From positions 43,221 through 107,220 of the forward strand of contig NZ_FZOD01000027.1 of NCBI RefSeq assembly GCF_900188345.1: a stretch of DNA of 64,000 nt, in the 5' to 3' direction. The DNA is from Streptosporangium subroseum (GTDB lineage Bacteria > Actinomycetota > Actinomycetes > Streptosporangiales > Streptosporangiaceae). The position numbers and the translations under genes were made by a program. The notes under the pieces were generated by a model, which ran no database searches, was not told where the DNA came from, and was given only the letters and a program-made list of their open reading frames with translations. Positions 46,055 to 54,050 of the stretch are shown piece after piece (position 1 is the first letter of the stretch; each line of letters opens with the position of its first letter).

Positions 46055-46402
46055 GCCCGTCTCCTTCGGGATCGGTGTCGAGGGGTCACCAAACGAAATC
46101 ACGATAGAGGAGTGGATCACAATGATTTCGACGTTATACCGAGCGGCTATGGACCTTCCCGTGGCCACGGACGAGTTAACGCACCTCCTTTATCTTGAAT
46201 TTTCGCGATGCGAGAAGTAATTACCGCGGCCTCCCCGGGACATCGCGCGCCCCCGGCGGCTCGTACATGTGCTCGGGCTCATGAACGGTGATGCGAGTTT
46301 CAGCGGGCAGGACCCGGCGGGGTCCGGCCGCCGCCAGGACGCTTACACTCCGTTGGAGGCCCGCCGGCCTCTGTTCGCACGCATATGAAGGGAACGACGT
46401 CG
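46055..46402. other. 348-bp divergent promoter region between WXG100 and carboxylase genes
   Basis: No convincing gene. The WXG100 side (46085-46225) is AT-richer and may hold its promoter. I see no clear operator. Confidence 0.5.
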
Positions 46403-48151
46403 GTGCAGAAGGTCATGATCGCCAATCGTGGCGAGATCGCCGTACGGATCGCGCGTGCGTGCAAGGACGCCGGGCTGGCCAGCGTCGCGGTCTACGCCGA
46501 CCAGGACCTGGACGCGCTCCACGTCAGGGTCGCCGACGAGGCCCACGCGCTCGGCGGCCAGACCCCGGCCGAGACCTACCTCGACATCGGCAAGCTGCTG
46601 CGGATCGCCGCCGACACCGGGGCCGACGCCGTCCACCCCGGCTACGGCTTCCTGGCCGAGAACGCCGACTTCGCCCAGGCCGTGATCGACGCGGGCCTGA
46701 CCTGGATCGGTCCGCCGCCCGCCGCGATCACCGCGCTCGGCGACAAGGTGCAGGCCAGGCACATCGCGCAGAAGGTCGGCGCCCCGCTGGTGGCGGGCAC
46801 CAAGGATCCGGTCTCCGGGGCCGAGGAGATCGTCGCGTTCGCCAAGGAGAACGGGCTGCCGATCGCGATCAAGGCGGCGTACGGCGGCGGCGGGCGCGGT
46901 CTGAAGGTGGCCCGCACGCTGGAGGAGATCCCCGACCTCTACGACAGCGCGGTCCGCGAGGCCGTCACCGCGTTCGGCAGGGGCGAGTGCTTCGTCGAGC
47001 GCTACCTGGACCGTCCCCGGCACGTGGAGACCCAGTGCCTGGCCGACGGCCACGGCAACGTGGTCGTCGTCAGCACCCGTGACTGCTCGCTCCAGCGTCG
47101 CCACCAGAAGCTGGTCGAGGAGGCCCCGGCGCCGTTCCTCTCCGCCGAGCAGCTCGACCTGCTCTCCACGAGCTCCAAGGCGATCCTGCGCGAGGCCGGT
47201 TACGTCGGCGCGGGCACGTGCGAGTTCCTCGTGGGCCAGGACGGCACGATCTCCTTCCTGGAGGTCAACACCCGCCTTCAGGTCGAGCACCCGGTGACCG
47301 AGGAGGTCGCGGGCGTCGACCTGGTGCGGGAGATGTTCCGGATCGCCGACGGCGAGGAGCTCGGGTACGGCGACCCCGTGCCGCGCGGCCACTCGATCGA
47401 GTTCCGGATCAACGCCGAGGACGCCGGGCGCGGCTTCCTGCCCGCTCCGGGCACCATCACCGCCATGCGCACCCCGTCAGGGCCTGGGGTGCGCCTGGAC
47501 GCCGGCTACGAGGCCGGCATGACCGTGCCGGGCTCCTTCGACTCGCTGGTCGCCAAGCTGATCGTCACCGGCGCCACCCGGCGCGAGGCCCTGCAGCGCG
47601 CCGCCCGCGCGCTGGCCGAGTTCGAGATCGACGGCATGCCCACCGTGCTGCCCTTCCACCGGGCGGTGGTGGTCGACCCCGCGTTCGCGAGCGAGCCGTT
47701 CTCCGTGCACACCCGGTGGATCGAGACCGAGTTCGACAACACGATCCCGCCCTATGACAGGGAGATCGGCTCCGCGGAGGAGCGCGGCGATCGCGAGCGG
47801 GTGACGGTCGAGGTGGGCGGCAAGCGGCTGGAGGTCGTGCTGCCGGCCGGATTCGCCACCGCCGGCCCGGTCAAGACCGGCGCCCGGCCCCCCAGGCGCG
47901 GCGGCGGCGCGGCCGGGAAGAAGGCCGTCGACGGCGACAGCCTGATCAGCCCGATGCAGGGCACCATCGTCAAGGTCGTGGCCGCCGAGGGCGACACCGT
48001 CGCCGCCGGCGACGTCATCGTGGTGCTGGAGGCGATGAAGATGGAACAGCCCCTCACCGCCCACAAGGCCGGCACCGTCACCGGTCTGGCGGCCACCACG
48101 GGCCAGATCGTCACCGCCGGCGCGACCATCTGCGACATCAAGGGCACCTGA
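46403..48151 (+). CDS. accA: Acyl-CoA carboxylase alpha chain (biotin carboxylase plus biotin carrier)
   Basis: About 582 residues. The biotin carboxylase half shows VMIANRGEIAVRIARAC, the ATP-grasp loop IKAAYGGGGRGLKVA, RDCSLQRRHQKLVEEAP and FLEVNTRLQVEHPVTE. The C-terminal biotinyl domain has the EAMKMEQPL lysine that BirA would biotinylate. It carboxylates biotin for the PccB-AccE complex made elsewhere in the window. GTG 46403 has AAGGGA nine bases upstream and gives the usual start (VQKVMIANRGE); ATG 46385 is the alternative, with six more codons. Confidence 0.95.
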   Translation: MQKVMIANRGEIAVRIARACKDAGLASVAVYADQDLDALHVRVADEAHALGGQTPAETYLDIGKLLRIAADTGADAVHPGYGFLAENADFAQAVIDAGLTWIGPPPAAITALGDKVQARHIAQKVGAPLVAGTKDPVSGAEEIVAFAKENGLPIAIKAAYGGGGRGLKVARTLEEIPDLYDSAVREAVTAFGRGECFVERYLDRPRHVETQCLADGHGNVVVVSTRDCSLQRRHQKLVEEAPAPFLSAEQLDLLSTSSKAILREAGYVGAGTCEFLVGQDGTISFLEVNTRLQVEHPVTEEVAGVDLVREMFRIADGEELGYGDPVPRGHSIEFRINAEDAGRGFLPAPGTITAMRTPSGPGVRLDAGYEAGMTVPGSFDSLVAKLIVTGATRREALQRAARALAEFEIDGMPTVLPFHRAVVVDPAFASEPFSVHTRWIETEFDNTIPPYDREIGSAEERGDRERVTVEVGGKRLEVVLPAGFATAGPVKTGARPPRRGGGAAGKKAVDGDSLISPMQGTIVKVVAAEGDTVAAGDVIVVLEAMKMEQPLTAHKAGTVTGLAATTGQIVTAGATICDIKGT

Positions 48152-48351
48152 CCGCGACTCGGCCGGCTGGGGACTGACGGCTTCGGCGAGGACGCCTCGC
48201 CCGGCATCCCATCGGGACAGGCGGTCCTGGCGGGTGGCTTGGGCGGGGTGGGCGCCGGCGACGCCGACACGGGCGACATGCCTGCCGCGACCAGCACCGA
48301 AGCGATCACGGGCGAGACGGCGGCAAGCCGTCCCATGGTCCTTCTCGACAA
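47752..48351 (-). CDS. Possible secreted protein, antisense to the 3' end of accA
   Basis: The frame starts at TTG 48351 with GGAGGA just upstream, or at ATG 48336 after AGAAGG. It opens with a convincing signal peptide (MGRLAAVSPVIASVLVAAG...VSAS) and a Pro-rich region. From about residue 65 on it runs antisense through the biotinyl domain of accA, where the sequence cannot be independent of that gene. I think a real short secreted protein, possibly truncated, may exist here, but the long antisense tail makes the annotated end doubtful. Confidence 0.3.
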   Translation of the reverse strand: MSRRTMGRLAAVSPVIASVLVAAGMSPVSASPAPTPPKPPARTACPDGMPGEASSPKPSVPSRPSRGQVPLMSQMVAPAVTIWPVVAARPVTVPALWAVRGCSIFIASSTTMTSPAATVSPSAATTLTMVPCIGLIRLSPSTAFFPAAPPPRLGGRAPVLTGPAVANPAGSTTSSRLPPTSTVTRSRSPRSSAEPISLS

Positions 48352-48561
48352 GATTCCTCCACGTTGACCGGAAGATCAGCAGATGTTCCGACCAACGTGA
48401 AGAATCGATGTTGACGCTGCGTATAGAATGGATATACCAGCAGTACAGAAGACTGACGACGATCTCGACACCACAGGCGGCCCGGGAGGGGATACGGTCA
48501 AGTCGTAGGGAACTCTGACGTCCACTCATTCGTCTATTCAGGACGAAGGAGGCTTTCTGCC

Positions 48562-49911
48562 GTGACCATCACAAAAACCGCGCCGGGTCGATTCGGTGCT
48601 GCGATCATCGCCTTGTTCATCGGGCTCCTCGCCATCTTCATGATCGCGCCCGCGGCCAGCGCCGCGGCGCCCGACCCCGGTGCGATCGCCTCGGGGTTGA
48701 AGGACGGAGACAACTTCTTCGTCGACCCCGCGGCAGACTTGCCGGCCAACGCGGTCGACGCCATGCGCAGCGCCGTCGACCAGACCTCCTCGGTCTACGT
48801 CGGGCTGCTGCCCCAGGGCTCGATCAGCAGCCAGTCGCAGGCCAGGACGCTGCTGACCGCGGTCCGCAAGGACGTGGGCGGCAAGTCCACCATCCTGCTG
48901 ATGAGCGGCACGACACCGTTCGGCGTCTCCAACATCAAGGGCATCGACGTCGACGAACTCCTCGGCCGCGCCAAGACGAGCACCAGTCCGACGGACAACG
49001 TGATCAACTTCGTCAAGCTGGCGGACGAGGCGGACACCACCGGCGGCTCCAACTCCAGCTCGTCCTCCGGCGGTTCCAGCGGGGGCGTGCTGATCGGCAT
49101 CCTCGTGCTGGCCCTGGCCGGCGGCGCCGGCATCTTCTTCTACTCCCGCAAGAAGAAGAAGGACCGCGAGGCTCGCGAAGCCGCCGAGCTGGCCGCGGTC
49201 AAGCAGACCGTGGACGAGGACGTCACCAAGTTCGGTGAGGAGATCACCGACCTCGACACCGACGTCAAGCTGCTCGGCGACGGCGCCGACCACCAGCAGG
49301 ACTGGCAGCGTGCGCTCGACTCCTACGAGCGGGCCAAGGTGGAGCTCGTGGCGGTCAAGCGCGCCGACGACCTCCGCGGCGTGACCACCGCGCTGGAGGA
49401 GGGCCGCTACGCCCTCGCCTGCGTGAAGGCCCGCGTCAACCATCTGCCGGTCCCCGAGCGGCGGTCCCCGTGCTTCTTCAACCCGCAGCACGGTCCCTCG
49501 GTCCGTGACGTGCGCTGGGCACCGCCCGGTGGCGCGCTGCGCGACGTGCCCGCCTGTGCGGCCGACGCGGAGGCCATCGACCGCGGCTACGAGCCGCAGA
49601 CCCGCGAGGTCATGGTCAACGGCCAGCGCCGCCCCTACTACGACGCGGGACCGGCCTACCAGCCCTACGCCTACGGCTACTACGGCGGCTTCGGCGACGT
49701 CATGACCGGCATGCTCGTCGGCACGATGATCGGCGGCATGATGGGCGGCGGCTTCGGATACGGCGGCTACGGATATGGCGGCGACGGCGGTGCGTCGGAT
49801 GGCGGAAGCGACTTCGGCGGAGGCGGCGACTTCGGTGGCGGTGGCGGCTGGGGCGACTTCGGCGGAGGCGGCGACTTCGGCGGAGGCGACTTCGGTGGCG
49901 GTGACTGGTAG
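48562..49911 (+). CDS. Membrane protein with Gly-rich tail, TPM-like extracytoplasmic domain
   Basis: A 449-residue protein. A signal peptide (about 1-35, ending APAASAAAPD) is followed by a small domain (about 45-140, VDAMRSAVDQTSSVYVGLLPQGS, STILLMSGTT) loosely like TPM or Rv1476-type domains. A Ser/Gly linker leads to a membrane helix (VLIGILVLALAGGAGIFFY, about 175-193), a charged helical cytoplasmic part (VKQTVDEDVTKFGEEITDL) and a Gly/Phe/Asp-rich tail with repeated GGGDFGGG. GGAGG lies before GTG 48562. The function is unknown. A strong terminator follows 88 bp past the stop. Confidence 0.72.
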   Translation: MTITKTAPGRFGAAIIALFIGLLAIFMIAPAASAAAPDPGAIASGLKDGDNFFVDPAADLPANAVDAMRSAVDQTSSVYVGLLPQGSISSQSQARTLLTAVRKDVGGKSTILLMSGTTPFGVSNIKGIDVDELLGRAKTSTSPTDNVINFVKLADEADTTGGSNSSSSSGGSSGGVLIGILVLALAGGAGIFFYSRKKKKDREAREAAELAAVKQTVDEDVTKFGEEITDLDTDVKLLGDGADHQQDWQRALDSYERAKVELVAVKRADDLRGVTTALEEGRYALACVKARVNHLPVPERRSPCFFNPQHGPSVRDVRWAPPGGALRDVPACAADAEAIDRGYEPQTREVMVNGQRRPYYDAGPAYQPYAYGYYGGFGDVMTGMLVGTMIGGMMGGGFGYGGYGYGGDGGASDGGSDFGGGGDFGGGGGWGDFGGGGDFGGGDFGGGDW

Positions 49912-49999
49912 CCGACACTGAATGACAGCTGACGGTCACTCCTGAAAGCCGGGTGACCACCGCTGGATGGCAGCTGACGGTCACCGGCGAAAGCCAGAG

Positions 50000-50031
50000 A
50001 CGGGCGCGTTCCCCTTCGGGAACGCGCCCGT
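50000..50031. terminator. Bidirectional terminator between the Gly-rich membrane protein and lacI
   Basis: Perfect 14-bp arms (ACGGGCGCGTTCCC and complement) with a CTTC loop, 18 bp from the LacI-type stop. An imperfect 47-bp direct repeat (CAGCTGACGGTCAC) precedes it at about 49924 and 49971. Confidence 0.9.
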
Positions 50032-50048
50032 TGTCATGTGACCTTCGA

Positions 50049-51053
50049 TCAGGTGCTGTTGCGCACGGTCAGCCGGGGCTGGAGCAGGGTGTCCTCCGGC
50101 ACGGCACGGCCTTCGAGTTTCTCCATGAGCAGCCGCACCGCCTGGCGGCCGACCTCCTCGGCGGGGATCAGCACCGAGGTCAGGGCCGGGCTGGACCGTT
50201 CCGCGATGTCGTCGGGGCAGATCGCCACCACCGCGATGTCGCCGGGCACCCGCCTGCCGTACTGGCGCAGTGCCCCGAGCACGTGGTTGACCGCGGCCTC
50301 GTTGTGCACGACCAGCCCCGACAGGCCGGGCCTCGTGTCGAGCAGCTCCCCGATCTCCGCGGACACCTGGTCGAAGTTCTCCTCGCACGGCAGCGCGACT
50401 CCGGTCAGGCCGTGCTGGGCCACCGCCTCGGTGAACCCCTCCCTCGTCCGGCGGGCGAAGCCGGTGCCGCGCTCGTAGACCACCGAAGGGGCGCCGAGCA
50501 ACGCGATCTCCCGGTGCCCGCGTTCGGCCAGGTGCTCCACACAGAGCGCGCCCGCCCGCGCGAAGTCCAGGTCGACGCAGGTCAGTCCGGCCGAGTCCGC
50601 GGGGAAGCCGATCAGCACGCTGGGCTCGGCGAGCTCCTTGAGCAGCGGCACCCTGCTGTCGTGGAGCTCCACGTCCATCAGCACCAGCCCGTCCACCAGC
50701 GAGCTCGCCGCCGCCCTGCGAAGCCCGTCGGACCCCTCGTCGGCGGTCAGCAGCAGCACGTCGTGGTCGTACTGCCGCGCGGCGGTGACCACCGACGTGG
50801 CGAACTGCATCAGCACCGGAACGTGCATCCCCGCCCGCAACGGCAGGACCAGCGCGATGACGTTGGCCCGCTTGCTGGCCAGTGCCCTGGCCCCGGCGTT
50901 GGGGTGGTAGCCGAGCGTCCGCACGCTGTCCAGCACCCGCCGGCGGGTGTCGGTCGAGATCGCCCGCTTTCCGCTGAGCACGTACGACACCGTGCTCACC
51001 GCGACCCCGGCGTGCCGGGCGACCTCGCTGATCGTCACCCCCCGACCGCTCAT
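50049..51053 (-). CDS. LacI-family transcriptional regulator
   Basis: A 334-residue repressor. The HTH and hinge helix are clear (TISEVARHAGVAVSTVSYVLSGKRAIS, RVLDSVRTLGYHPNAGARALASKRAN), followed by a periplasmic-binding-protein-like effector domain (VIALVLPLRAG, GLVLMDVELHD, GHREIALLG). Its ATG overlaps the GH3 stop as ATGA, so it is made with that enzyme. The two palindromes TCGAAGCGCTTCGA before the GH3 gene are its probable operators, giving autoregulation by a sugar from the GH3 substrate. Confidence 0.93.
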   Translation of the reverse strand: MSGRGVTISEVARHAGVAVSTVSYVLSGKRAISTDTRRRVLDSVRTLGYHPNAGARALASKRANVIALVLPLRAGMHVPVLMQFATSVVTAARQYDHDVLLLTADEGSDGLRRAAASSLVDGLVLMDVELHDSRVPLLKELAEPSVLIGFPADSAGLTCVDLDFARAGALCVEHLAERGHREIALLGAPSVVYERGTGFARRTREGFTEAVAQHGLTGVALPCEENFDQVSAEIGELLDTRPGLSGLVVHNEAAVNHVLGALRQYGRRVPGDIAVVAICPDDIAERSSPALTSVLIPAEEVGRQAVRLLMEKLEGRAVPEDTLLQPRLTVRNST

Positions 51054-53821
51054 ACGGCCTTCCCGAAGGTGAGGGTGGCCACGGTGATTCCCGTATTCTC
51101 GAGCACCACATAAAGATCGTGCACTCCACGGGCGTCCGCAAGGCCGGTGCGTAACTCGGCGAGGTCGTAGCGGCCCGCGCGGGGGACGGGGATGTCGCCG
51201 ATGACCGGCCCGTAGAGGGGGTCGTCCAGTCGCAGGGTGATCACGCCGCCTTCGGTGCCGACCGCCCGGACCGCGCAGGAGGCGGCTCCGGCCCCGAGGT
51301 CCACCGAGCGGAACAGGATCCACGCCCCCTCGGCCGTGGACCGTACGGCGTCGCCGGAGACCCTGTCCGCGTCCACGAACGCCACCGAGTCGTACTCGTC
51401 GTGGTCCACCGCGGGGATCGGGCCGTCGAGGACGGCGCGGGGCGGGATGTTCTCGCCCTCGACGTGGAATCGGGCGCTCAGCCGGAAGTCGCGGGCCGAG
51501 CCGCCGATCATGATCTTGTGGGGTGCGTCCTCGACGACAGACCGGTTCCTGGTGACGTCCCAGAAGGCCAGGTCGCCGACGTCGAAGGTCCAGCCGACCC
51601 TGGTGCTCTCCCCGGGGGCGAGCCGCACCTTGACGAAGCCGCGCAGGCGTCGCAGGGCCTGCTTGACCCGGGAGCGCTGCTGGTGGGTGTAGATCTGGAC
51701 GACCTCCACCCCGGCGCGGGAGCCGGTGTTGGTGACGGTGGCCGAGGCGGTGACCCTGCCGTCCAGCACCGACACGGTCAGGTCGCCGTAGTCGAAGGTG
51801 GTGTAGCTGAGTCCGTGGCCGAAGGGGTAGAGCGGGGTGCCCCTGAAGTACTGGTAGGTCGCGTCGGCGGCGATGATGTCGTAGTCGAGCAGGTCGGGCA
51901 GCTCGCGCGCCGAGCGGTACCAGGTCTGGGTGAGCCGCCCCTCGGGGTCGGCGTCGCCGAACAGCACCTCGGCCAGCGCGTGACCGTACTCCTGCCCCCC
52001 GTGCGAGGACCACAGCACCGCGGGCAGGTCCTCGTCGGCCCAGGTGACCGGGTAACCGCTGCTGATCACCATGACGGTCCTGGGGTTGGCCGCGCGTACG
52101 GCCCTGACCACGGCCTGCTGCGCGGCGGGCAGCGCCAGGTCGAGGCGGTCCTCGGTCTCCCTGCCGTTGACCAGCGGGTGGTCGCCGACGACCACCACGG
52201 CCACGTCCACCGTCGCGGCGAGGGCGGCGGCGGCCTCGGCCCCGTTGACGATCCGCTCCATGGTCAGCCAGACGGCCGCGTCGGCGTCGTCGACCAGGCG
52301 GAACACCTCGCCCTCCAGCGCGACGTAGCGGCCGGTGGAGATGTGCCGGAGCGCCAGCGCGCCACGCGGCCGATCCTCCATCCGGAAGGTCTGGCGCACC
52401 TCCCAGCCGCTGGGGCCCGGCTGGTCGTTGACCAGCACGCCGCCGTCGTCCACCGACAGGTAGCGTCCGGTGGCCGTGGCCCGCAGCGCGTATGACCCGC
52501 CGCCCCAGTCGAAGAGGTCGAACGTGTCCGGCTCCGTGCCGATCCCGAGCGGCCCGCCGTCGAGGTCGACGATGACGGGGCCGTCCTCGGCCGACAGCGT
52601 GATCCGGTCCACGGCCTCGCAGAACAGGGTCTCGCACCGCTCGGAGAGCCCGGCGCGGGCGGTGACGGCGTACGGGAGCGTGCCCGAGTACCAGTCCTCC
52701 ATCAGCGTGTCGCCGAGCTGGCCGATGACCGCGATCGTCCTGACCGAGGTCAGCGGGAGGATGCCGTCGTTGCGCAGCAGCACGATCGAGCGCCGGGCCG
52801 CCTCGCGGGCCAGCGCCTGGTGCTCGGGGCAGTTGACGACCGCCTCGGTGATGTCGTCGTACGGCGTGGCGGGGTCGAACTCGCCCAGCCGGAAGCGGAT
52901 GGACAGCGCGTGCCGTACCGCCACGTCGAGGTCCGACTCGGTGAGCAGGTCCCGCTCCAGCGCCCGGCGGATGTGCCCGAGGGTGACCTCGGTCCGGTCG
53001 TCGTCCTGGGTGAAGCTGTCGAGCCCCGCCTTGATCGCGTGGGCGTAGGCCTCGGGGCCGTCGTCGTGGTAGGCCTGCAGGCCGGTGAGGTTGCCGGGCG
53101 CGTAGGCGTCGCTGACCACCAGGACGTCGTCGGGCGCCCAGCCCCGCAGCACCTCGTTGATCAGCGGGCTGAGGTGGGCCGGGCGGCCGTTGACCAGGTT
53201 GTAGGAGGGCATCACGGCGACCGCCGCCCCCTGCTCCAGAGCGGGCCGGTAGGCGGGCAGCTCGTACTCGTGCAGCACGCGCGGCGGCAGGTTGCTGGAG
53301 GTGACGCAGCGGTCGGTCTCGTTGTTGTAGCCGAGGAAGTGCTTGAGCGTGGGGGCGGTCTTCAGCACCGTGGGATCGCTCCCACGAAGGCCGGAGGCGT
53401 ACGCCGTGGCCATGACACCGGTCAGCCACGGGTCCTCGGAGTAGCCCTCCTCGTTGCGGCCCCAGCGGGGGTCGCGGAGCGGGTTGACCACCGGCGCCCA
53501 GACGTTGAGCCCGGCCGCGTCCGGGTCCTTGTGGTGGAAGGCCACGACCTCGTCGCTCGTCGCCTCGCCGACCCGCCTGACCAGCTCCGGATCCCAGGTG
53601 CTCGCCAGCCCGACCGCCTGCGGGAACACCGTCGCGGGCCCCATCCAGGCCAGTCCGTGCAGCGCCTCGGTGCCGGTGCGGAAGCGGCCCAGGCCGAGCC
53701 GTTCGACCGGTGCGTGGTACTGGTGCAGCAGCCCGACCTTCTCCTCCAGCGTCAGCCTGGCCTGAAGGTCTGCGATCCGCCGGGCGAGGGGGAGCTCCGG
53801 GTCGCGGAACGGTTCGTTCAT
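51050..53821 (-). CDS. Glycoside hydrolase family 3 enzyme with inserted fascin-like domain and C-terminal CBM6-like module
   Basis: A 923-residue cytoplasmic enzyme (no signal peptide). The GH3 N-domain includes TEALHGLAWMGPATVFPQ, RDPRWGRNEEGYSEDP, KHFLGYN and the nucleophile Asp in LVVSDAYA. The second domain is interrupted by about 90 residues resembling a fascin-type beta-trefoil fragment (YALRATATGRYLSVDDGG...HISTGRYVALEG). VVVVGDHPLVNGRETEDR, the FLFG-like FGDADPEGRLTQTW and an Fn3-like domain follow. The C-terminal 120 residues look like a CBM6 module. ATG 53821 (MNEPFRDPELP) fits homologues; the ribosome site is weak. It is coupled to lacI. The oligosaccharide substrate is unknown. 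Confidence 0.88.
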   Translation of the reverse strand: MNEPFRDPELPLARRIADLQARLTLEEKVGLLHQYHAPVERLGLGRFRTGTEALHGLAWMGPATVFPQAVGLASTWDPELVRRVGEATSDEVVAFHHKDPDAAGLNVWAPVVNPLRDPRWGRNEEGYSEDPWLTGVMATAYASGLRGSDPTVLKTAPTLKHFLGYNNETDRCVTSSNLPPRVLHEYELPAYRPALEQGAAVAVMPSYNLVNGRPAHLSPLINEVLRGWAPDDVLVVSDAYAPGNLTGLQAYHDDGPEAYAHAIKAGLDSFTQDDDRTEVTLGHIRRALERDLLTESDLDVAVRHALSIRFRLGEFDPATPYDDITEAVVNCPEHQALAREAARRSIVLLRNDGILPLTSVRTIAVIGQLGDTLMEDWYSGTLPYAVTARAGLSERCETLFCEAVDRITLSAEDGPVIVDLDGGPLGIGTEPDTFDLFDWGGGSYALRATATGRYLSVDDGGVLVNDQPGPSGWEVRQTFRMEDRPRGALALRHISTGRYVALEGEVFRLVDDADAAVWLTMERIVNGAEAAAALAATVDVAVVVVGDHPLVNGRETEDRLDLALPAAQQAVVRAVRAANPRTVMVISSGYPVTWADEDLPAVLWSSHGGQEYGHALAEVLFGDADPEGRLTQTWYRSARELPDLLDYDIIAADATYQYFRGTPLYPFGHGLSYTTFDYGDLTVSVLDGRVTASATVTNTGSRAGVEVVQIYTHQQRSRVKQALRRLRGFVKVRLAPGESTRVGWTFDVGDLAFWDVTRNRSVVEDAPHKIMIGGSARDFRLSARFHVEGENIPPRAVLDGPIPAVDHDEYDSVAFVDADRVSGDAVRSTAEGAWILFRSVDLGAGAASCAVRAVGTEGGVITLRLDDPLYGPVIGDIPVPRAGRYDLAELRTGLADARGVHDLYVVLENTGITVATLTFGKAV

Positions 53822-53846
53822 CTGGGGGGACCATCCCTTTGAGAGC

Positions 53847-53901
53847 GTCGAAGCGCTTCGACTAGCGCCCGTGAAAACGCGCCTCTGTCGAAGCGCTTCG
53901 A
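53847..53901 (-). promoter_or_regulatory. Two palindromic LacI-type operators before the GH3 gene
   Basis: GTCGAAGCGCTTCGAC (53847-53862) and TCGAAGCGCTTCGA (53888-53901) share a perfect 14-bp palindrome with the CG-centred form typical of LacI-family sites. Centres are 40 bp apart, close to four helical turns, which fits looping or cooperative binding. They lie 26 and 67 bp before the GH3 start. Confidence 0.8.
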
Positions 53902-53911
53902 TAATCGGTCC

Positions 53912-53957
53912 AGGAAAGCTCCGTTCGTTACACGCGTGTTTCGAACGAAGCTTCCCT
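53912..53957. promoter_or_regulatory. 46-bp imperfect palindrome between ROK and GH3 genes
   Basis: The 46-bp sequence is an imperfect palindrome centred on ACGCGT (AGGAAAGCTCCG on the left matches CGAAGCTTCCCT complement on the right). It may end the ROK transcript or bind a regulator. Confidence 0.5.
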
Positions 53958-53973
53958 GAAGGGTGCACTCCCG

Positions 53974-54050
53974 TGAGGCTCAGGTCAAGAGATGCCGGGC
54001 AAACCACCCGAATTGAGGCTCAGGTCAAGAGATGCGGGGCAACCGACCCG
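53974..54050. repeat. Tandem duplication of the 3' end of the ROK gene, 39-bp unit
   Basis: TGAGGCTCAGGTCAAGAGAT starts at 53974 and 54013. The right copy contains the last codons and stop of the ROK gene; the left copy is a slightly diverged outward duplicate. Confidence 0.8.

Noticed and set aside
42695..46198. An 1167-codon frame overlapping eccC and the WXG100 gene
   Set aside because: Arg/Pro-rich shadow of eccC; it also runs through a terminator and the opposite-strand WXG100 gene.
50049..53834. A 1261-codon open frame across the GH3 gene fused to the LacI protein
   Set aside because: The upstream part is the GH3 gene read in the wrong frame and is Arg/Pro/Gly-rich without motifs. Only the LacI part is real, starting at 51053.
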